From positions 1 through 64,000 of the forward strand of contig NZ_BOMZ01000071.1 in the NCBI RefSeq assembly GCF_016862455.1: a DNA stretch of 64,000 bases, in the 5' to 3' direction. This DNA is from Actinoplanes utahensis (GTDB lineage: Bacteria; Actinomycetota; Actinomycetes; Mycobacteriales; Micromonosporaceae). The first letter of the stretch is position 1; each line of letters opens with the position of its first letter. The notes below the pieces were generated by a model that was given only the letters and a program-made list of their open reading frames with translations, ran no database searches and had not been told where the DNA came from. Made by a program: the position numbers and the translations under genes. Below are positions 60,013 through 64,000 of this stretch, in pieces.

Positions 60013-61115
60013 ACATTATGCGGCAGCTGATGCCAGCCCTCGACCTCCTGCGGCTTCCGCGGCTCCGCTCCCACATAGTGGAGGCCCGGCCGCAGGATCC
60101 GGCCCAGCTTCTTCTGCTCGAGGATGTGCGCGCTCCAGCCGGCCATCCGGGCGCAGGCGAACATCGAGGTGAACATGTGCGCCGGGACCTCGGCGAAGTC
60201 GAGCACCACGGCGGCCCAGAACTCCACGTTCGTCCACAGCTGCATGTCCGGCTTGCGCTCGTGGAGCTCGGCCAGCGCGGCGCGTTCGAGCGCTTCGGCC
60301 ACCTCGTACCGCGGGGCGCCCAGGTCTTTCGCGATCCGTCGCAGCACCTTGGCGCGCGGGTCCTCGGCACGGTAGACCCGGTGGCCGAAACCCATCAGCC
60401 GGTCACCGCGGTCGAGCACGTCCTTCACGAACGACTCGGCGTCGCCGCTGCGCTCCACGTCCTCGATCATCTGCAGCACCCGGGTGGGCGCGCCGCCGTG
60501 CAGCGGGCCGGAGAGCGCGCCGATCCCGGAGGAGATGCAGGCCGCCGCGTCGGCGCCGGTGGAGGCGACGATCCGAGCGGTGAAGGTGGACGCGTTGAGA
60601 CCGTGCTCACAGGACGAGATGAAGTACGCATCCACGGCTTTGACGTGCCGGGGGTCGGGCTCGCCGCGCCACCGGCGCATGAACCGCTCCACGATGGTCT
60701 CGGCCTTGTCGATGTCCTTCTGCGGGACGGCGGGCAGGCCGAGGCCGCGGGCCGCCTGGGCGACGAAGGACAGCGCGGTCACCGAGACTCGGGCCAGGTC
60801 CTTGCGGGCCTGCTCGTCGGTGATGTCGAACATCTGCGACAGGCCCCAGTAGGGCGCCAGCATGGCCACCGCCGACTGCACGTCGACCCGGATGTCACCG
60901 GAGTGCACCGGCACCGGGAACGGCTCGGCGGGCGGCAGGCCGGGACCGAACCGGCCGTCCACGAGCAGGCCCCAGACGTTGCCGAACGAGACCTGCCCGA
61001 TCAGGTCCTCGATGTCGACGCCGCGGTATCGCAGCGCGCCACCGTCCCGGTCGGGCTCGGCGATCTCGGTCTCGAAGGCGATGACGCCCTCGAGCCCCGG
61101 CTTGAAGTCGGTCAC
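60009..61115 (-). CDS. citA: Citrate synthase (CitA-type, type II-like)
   Basis: 368 aa. Catalytic histidine regions SCEHGLNAS, PLHGGAP and FGHRVYR are intact, plus the Asp in VLDFAEVPAH. The start VTDFKPGLEGVIAFETEIAEPD equals the family start, so GTG 61115 (agggag site) is used; an ATG at 61154 behind gggaggcagg is possible. First gene of a citA-serC operon, divergent from pdxH. Confidence 0.93.
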   Translation of the reverse strand: MTDFKPGLEGVIAFETEIAEPDRDGGALRYRGVDIEDLIGQVSFGNVWGLLVDGRFGPGLPPAEPFPVPVHSGDIRVDVQSAVAMLAPYWGLSQMFDITDEQARKDLARVSVTALSFVAQAARGLGLPAVPQKDIDKAETIVERFMRRWRGEPDPRHVKAVDAYFISSCEHGLNASTFTARIVASTGADAAACISSGIGALSGPLHGGAPTRVLQMIEDVERSGDAESFVKDVLDRGDRLMGFGHRVYRAEDPRAKVLRRIAKDLGAPRYEVAEALERAALAELHERKPDMQLWTNVEFWAAVVLDFAEVPAHMFTSMFACARMAGWSAHILEQKKLGRILRPGLHYVGAEPRKPQEVEGWHQLPHNV

Positions 61116-61298
61116 GGCACTCCCTGTGGAACCGAACAGCGGTGGGTGATTCATCCTGCCTCCCGGGTAACGGCAAGGTCGACCCATCGCGATTGTGCTC
61201 TCGATGACACCCATCCTGGTTCACCTGACGTTTCGTGGTGCGGGACTTAACGTCGTTTCCGCCCCATGGGCCGATTGGAACGAGCGTGAGGAGCAGGT

Positions 61299-61952
61299 GT
61301 GGTCACCGAACCGCCGTCGCCGTCCGGGATGCGCCGGGACTACACCGAGTGGCCGCCGCTGGTGGAGGGCGCGCTGGCCGATCACTGGACCGGTCAGTTC
61401 GCCGCCTGGTTCGCCGACGCGGCGGCCTTCGGCCTGCCGGAACCCAACGCGATGATCCTGGCGACGGCGGACGGTCAGGCACGGCCGTCGGCGCGGACGG
61501 TCCTTCTCAAGGGGTACGACGAGGACGGTTTCGTCTTTTTCACGAACTACGAGTCGCGCAAAGGTACGGAGTTGACGATCAACCCGTACGCCAGCCTGGT
61601 CTTCCCGTGGTTTCCCATGCAGCGCCAGGTGATCGTGGCCGGGCCGGTGGAGCGGGTGAGCCGAGCCGAGACCGAGGAGTATTTCGCGTCCCGGCCGCGC
61701 GGGTCCCGGCTCGGCGCATGGGCGAGTGCGCAGTCGACGGTCCTGCCCGGTCCGGAGGCGCTGGCCGAAGGGCTGGCCCGGGCGGCCGAGCGGTTCGGGG
61801 ACGGTCCGGTGCCGGCGCCGCCGCACTGGGGTGGACTGCGGGTGCGGCCGGAGAGCGTGGAGTTCTGGCAGGGGCGCAGCAGCCGGCTGCACGACCGGCT
61901 GCGATTCCGGCGCGAGGGTGACGGCTGGACCGTGGAGAGGCTCGCGCCTTGA
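61299..61952 (+). CDS. pdxH: Pyridoxamine 5'-phosphate oxidase
   Basis: 217 aa, full length. FMN and substrate motifs RTVLLKGYDEDGFVFFTNYESRKG (in segments), PWFPMQRQVIVAGPVERV and the C-terminal EFWQGRSSRLHDRLRF are all present. It makes PLP from PNP or PMP; the divergent serC product uses PLP, a typical actinobacterial neighbourhood. GTG 61299 after gaggagc. Confidence 0.95.
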   Translation: MVTEPPSPSGMRRDYTEWPPLVEGALADHWTGQFAAWFADAAAFGLPEPNAMILATADGQARPSARTVLLKGYDEDGFVFFTNYESRKGTELTINPYASLVFPWFPMQRQVIVAGPVERVSRAETEEYFASRPRGSRLGAWASAQSTVLPGPEALAEGLARAAERFGDGPVPAPPHWGGLRVRPESVEFWQGRSSRLHDRLRFRREGDGWTVERLAP

Positions 61953-62083
61953 GCAACGGGACCGCCGGCACGTCCTGGGCCGGTGGCGGTCTGGTCGCGG
62001 CCGGGCTGGCCGTGGTGCCGGGGCTCACCTCGCCGGCGCTGATCCGATACCGGCCCGAGTCGGACGGAGCGGACGACCGATAG
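61949..62083 (+). CDS. Possible 44-aa membrane microprotein
   Basis: TTG start overlapping the pdxH stop (TTGA), one hydrophobic stretch GGGLVAAGLAVVPGLTSPAL, then an acidic tail. Codon third positions are GC-rich. It may be a real coupled small protein, or the end of a lost membrane transporter. No homologue recognised. Confidence 0.35.
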   Translation: MSNGTAGTSWAGGGLVAAGLAVVPGLTSPALIRYRPESDGADDR

Positions 62084-62093
62084 TGTCCCCGGT

Positions 62094-63014
62094 ATGAGCG
62101 CAGAGTCAGGGGCCAGGTCCGGGATCCAGTGGTCGATCGAGGCGGACGGACACCGTGCCGTCCTGGTCGAGGTCGGCGGGACACTCCGGTCGTACTCGGT
62201 GGACGGGGCCGACGTGCTGGACGGGTTCGGCACCGACGAGATCTCGCCGGGATCGGCCGGGCAGATCCTCGCACCCTGGCCCAACCGGATCCGGGACGGG
62301 CAGTACACCTTCGAGGAGCAGTCGTACCAGCTCGCGCTCACCGAGCCGGCCCGGCGCAACGCCATCCACGGACTGGTCAACTGGTCCCGGTGGCGGCTCG
62401 CCGAGCGGACCGCCGACTCGGTGACGCTGGAGTTCGACCTGCCCGCCCAGGTGGGGTACCCGTGGTCGCTGCTGCTGCGTTCCCGCTGGACCGTCTCGGC
62501 GGACGGGCTGACGTGCGCGCAGGAGGTCGTCAACACGGCCGGGTCGAACGCGCCGTGGGGGTACTCGGTGCACCCGTACCTGCGGCTGCCCGGGGTGACC
62601 GTGGAGGACACCGTCCTGCACGTGCCGGCCAAGTCGCGGATCCTGGCCGACACCCGGCTGCTGCCGATCGGGGCGCAGAAGATCGCCGGGACCGAGTTCG
62701 ACTTCTCCGAGCCGCGCCGGATCGGCGAGCTGGTGCTGGACACCACCTTCGGCGACATCGACTTCGGCGCCGACGGGATCACCGCGGTCACCCTGGCGGA
62801 CGCCGCGTCGGATCGCCGGATCGTGGTCTGGGCGGACGACAGGTTCCGGTACTGGCAGGTGTTCACGGCCGACACGCTGCACGGTGAGCGGTTCCGCCGG
62901 TCGATCGCCGTCGAGCCGATGACGTGCCCGCCGGACGCCTTCCGTACCGGCCGGGACCTGGTCGTCCTCGAACCCGGCCAGACCTGGTCGACCTCGTGGG
63001 GGATCCGCGCTTAA
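62094..63014 (+). CDS. Aldose 1-epimerase family protein
   Basis: 306 aa, beta-sandwich galactose mutarotase fold. ILAPWPNRIRDG holds the conserved Asn-Arg and YSVHPYLRLPG the catalytic His; the late Glu lies near IAVEPMTCPPDAF, a standard ending. It interconverts sugar anomers; the exact substrate is not clear. It is followed directly by the nitroreductase gene (TAATG overlap). Confidence 0.92.
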   Translation: MSAESGARSGIQWSIEADGHRAVLVEVGGTLRSYSVDGADVLDGFGTDEISPGSAGQILAPWPNRIRDGQYTFEEQSYQLALTEPARRNAIHGLVNWSRWRLAERTADSVTLEFDLPAQVGYPWSLLLRSRWTVSADGLTCAQEVVNTAGSNAPWGYSVHPYLRLPGVTVEDTVLHVPAKSRILADTRLLPIGAQKIAGTEFDFSEPRRIGELVLDTTFGDIDFGADGITAVTLADAASDRRIVVWADDRFRYWQVFTADTLHGERFRRSIAVEPMTCPPDAFRTGRDLVVLEPGQTWSTSWGIRA

Positions 63015-63673
63015 TGGAGTTCGACGAGGTGGTCCGCCGCCGGCGGATGGTGCGCGGTTACGACCCGGACCGGCCGATCCCGCCGGACCTGGTGGAGAAG
63101 ATCATCAAGCACGGCCTGCGGGCGCCGTCGGCCGGTTTCTCCCAGGGCTGGAGCTTCCTGGTGCTCACGTCGCCGGAGGATCGCGAGCTCTTCTGGGCGA
63201 CCACGGTGGAGGGGGAGGGCCCGGTCGAGGGCTGGCTGGCCCGGATGCGGACGGCGCCGCTGATCATCGTGCCGTTCTCCAACAAATCGGTCTACCTCGA
63301 TCGATACGCCGAGTCCGACAAGGGCTGGACGGATCGGGACGAGTCGCGCTGGCCGGTGCCGTACTGGGACATCGACACCGGCTTCGCCGCTCTGCTCATG
63401 CACCTGACCGCGGTCAATGAAGACCTCGGATCATGCTTCATCGGGCTTCCCGCGGGGAAGATAACGGCCGTCAAGGACGCGTTCGGGGTGCCGGCGGAGT
63501 TCAGCCCGATCGGGGCGCTCACCGTCGGATACCGGGGCGCGGACAAGAGGTCACCGTCACTCCGCCGCGGCCACCGGCCGGTGGCGGACGTGGTGCATCA
63601 TGGCCGGTGGGCTTCGGCGACTTCGGAGGCTTCGGAAGCTTCGGCGGGCGGGGTCCGGCCGGCCCGCGGTTAG
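63014..63673 (+). CDS. Nitroreductase family flavoprotein
   Basis: 219 aa. The nitroreductase fold starts with VVRRRRMVRGYDPDRPIP (FMN-phosphate arginines), then KHGLRAPSAGFSQGWSF, and a late GSCFIGLPAGKITAVK. The last about 20 residues are Ser/Ala/Glu-rich from short repeats (ggaggcttcgg). ATG 63014 overlaps the previous stop. Substrate unknown; distant similarity to F420-ligase-like nitroreductase proteins is possible. Confidence 0.88.
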   Translation: MEFDEVVRRRRMVRGYDPDRPIPPDLVEKIIKHGLRAPSAGFSQGWSFLVLTSPEDRELFWATTVEGEGPVEGWLARMRTAPLIIVPFSNKSVYLDRYAESDKGWTDRDESRWPVPYWDIDTGFAALLMHLTAVNEDLGSCFIGLPAGKITAVKDAFGVPAEFSPIGALTVGYRGADKRSPSLRRGHRPVADVVHHGRWASATSEASEASAGGVRPARG

Positions 63674-63708
63674 GCTGGCATACGGTTCTCACGGAAAGGG
63701 CGGCCGCT

Positions 63709-64000
63709 GTGATCTTCAAAGCGGTCCGGGACGGAGCCCCGTACCCCGATCACAACACCACGCTCAAGAAGTGGGCGGAGATTCCTCCGCGCAAGGTCTG
63801 GCTCGCGGATCTGATCACCACCAAGCGTGAGCTGGCGCTCGACAAACTCCTCGCGGAGGACTCGACCTTCTACGGTGATCTCTTCCCGCACGTCGTCGAG
63901 TACCAGGGGTTCTACTACCTGGAGGACGGCCTGCACCGGGCACTGCGGGCGGCCCTGCAGCAGCGCAAGGAGATCCACGCCAGGGTGCTCGTCCTGGAGG
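63709..64000 (+). CDS. Conserved actinobacterial hypothetical protein, cut by window end
   Basis: GTG 63709 after a cggaaaggg site. The visible about 97 residues read IFKAVRDGAPYPDHN, EIPPRKVWLADLITTKRELA and FYGDLFPHVVEYQGFYYLEDG. The pattern (ParB/Srx-like GLHRALRAAL) is conserved in actinobacteria as I recall; function unknown. It continues past 64000. Confidence 0.75.
   Translation, partial: MIFKAVRDGAPYPDHNTTLKKWAEIPPRKVWLADLITTKRELALDKLLAEDSTFYGDLFPHVVEYQGFYYLEDGLHRALRAALQQRKEIHARVLVLE

Overview
This is a 64 kb, very GC-rich window with dense, mostly high-GC3 genes, many overlapping starts and stops (ATGA, GTGA, TTGA) and frequent GTG or TTG starts. The gene content points to a filamentous actinobacterium, most likely Micromonosporaceae (Actinoplanes-like): ESX/type VII secretion parts, XRE-DUF397 modules, SepH, futalosine-pathway menaquinone genes, bacterial Ku/LigD, DUF3027 and DUF2530. 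The taxon is inferred from gene content; no rRNA or species marker is present.

Layout. 1-4.3 kb: 15-bp tandem repeats, a WXG100-like protein, a sortase-anchored surface protein (LPITG) and a PSP1/RicT-like Fe-S protein. 4.5-17.4 kb: a type VII secretion island. It has a left operon of WXG100-like helpers leading to a large polymorphic-toxin-like effector. Next comes a scrambled, AT-richer immunity zone (7.0-9.5 kb) with a frameshifted gene, a duplicated DUF6177 3' end, a pentapeptide-repeat gene and a copy of its tail. Then a leftward operon follows: small TM protein, eccD, MinD/ParA-like ATPase, eccC and a DUF6177 protein split in two. No eccB, eccE or mycP is visible. 17.5-24.6 kb: a broken lipoprotein gene, tRNA-Thr(CGT), a membrane metallophosphoesterase, a PfpI-type protein, membrane proteins, and an XRE-DUF397 locus preceded by a perfect 34-bp palindrome. 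24.8-30.8 kb: two MFS transporters and an NHEJ locus (Nudix and ku leftward; LigD split into ligase and polymerase genes rightward). 30.8-33.6 kb: a compact trpB-trpA-gntR operon with a strong tandem operator. 33.6-38.1 kb: XPB-type helicase and a partner helicase-associated protein.

38.1-51.7 kb: a HAD phosphatase, a long cold-shock protein and the menaquinone genes mqnD and mqnB. A 7 kb carbohydrate/peptide-type cassette separates the last two (secreted amidohydrolase, MFS, GH1 glucosidase, TetR, second MFS, SDR remnant and a large nested inverted repeat). MFS, DUF3027 and DUF2530 genes follow. 51.8-56.5 kb: a purine permease, a MarR regulator with its operator, an MFS protein with a repetitive Ser/Ala/Pro/His tail, and a small membrane protein. 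56.5-57.1 kb: non-coding tandem and inverted repeats. 57.1-64 kb: thpR-sepH, serC-citrate synthase divergent from pdxH, an aldose epimerase, a nitroreductase and a gene cut by the window end.

The most unusual region is 5.7-10.8 kb. There, toxin-tip and immunity material seems to have been exchanged next to the secretion operon, leaving duplicated and broken gene ends. Four separate genes in the window show apparent frameshifts, so either local decay or assembly error should be considered.
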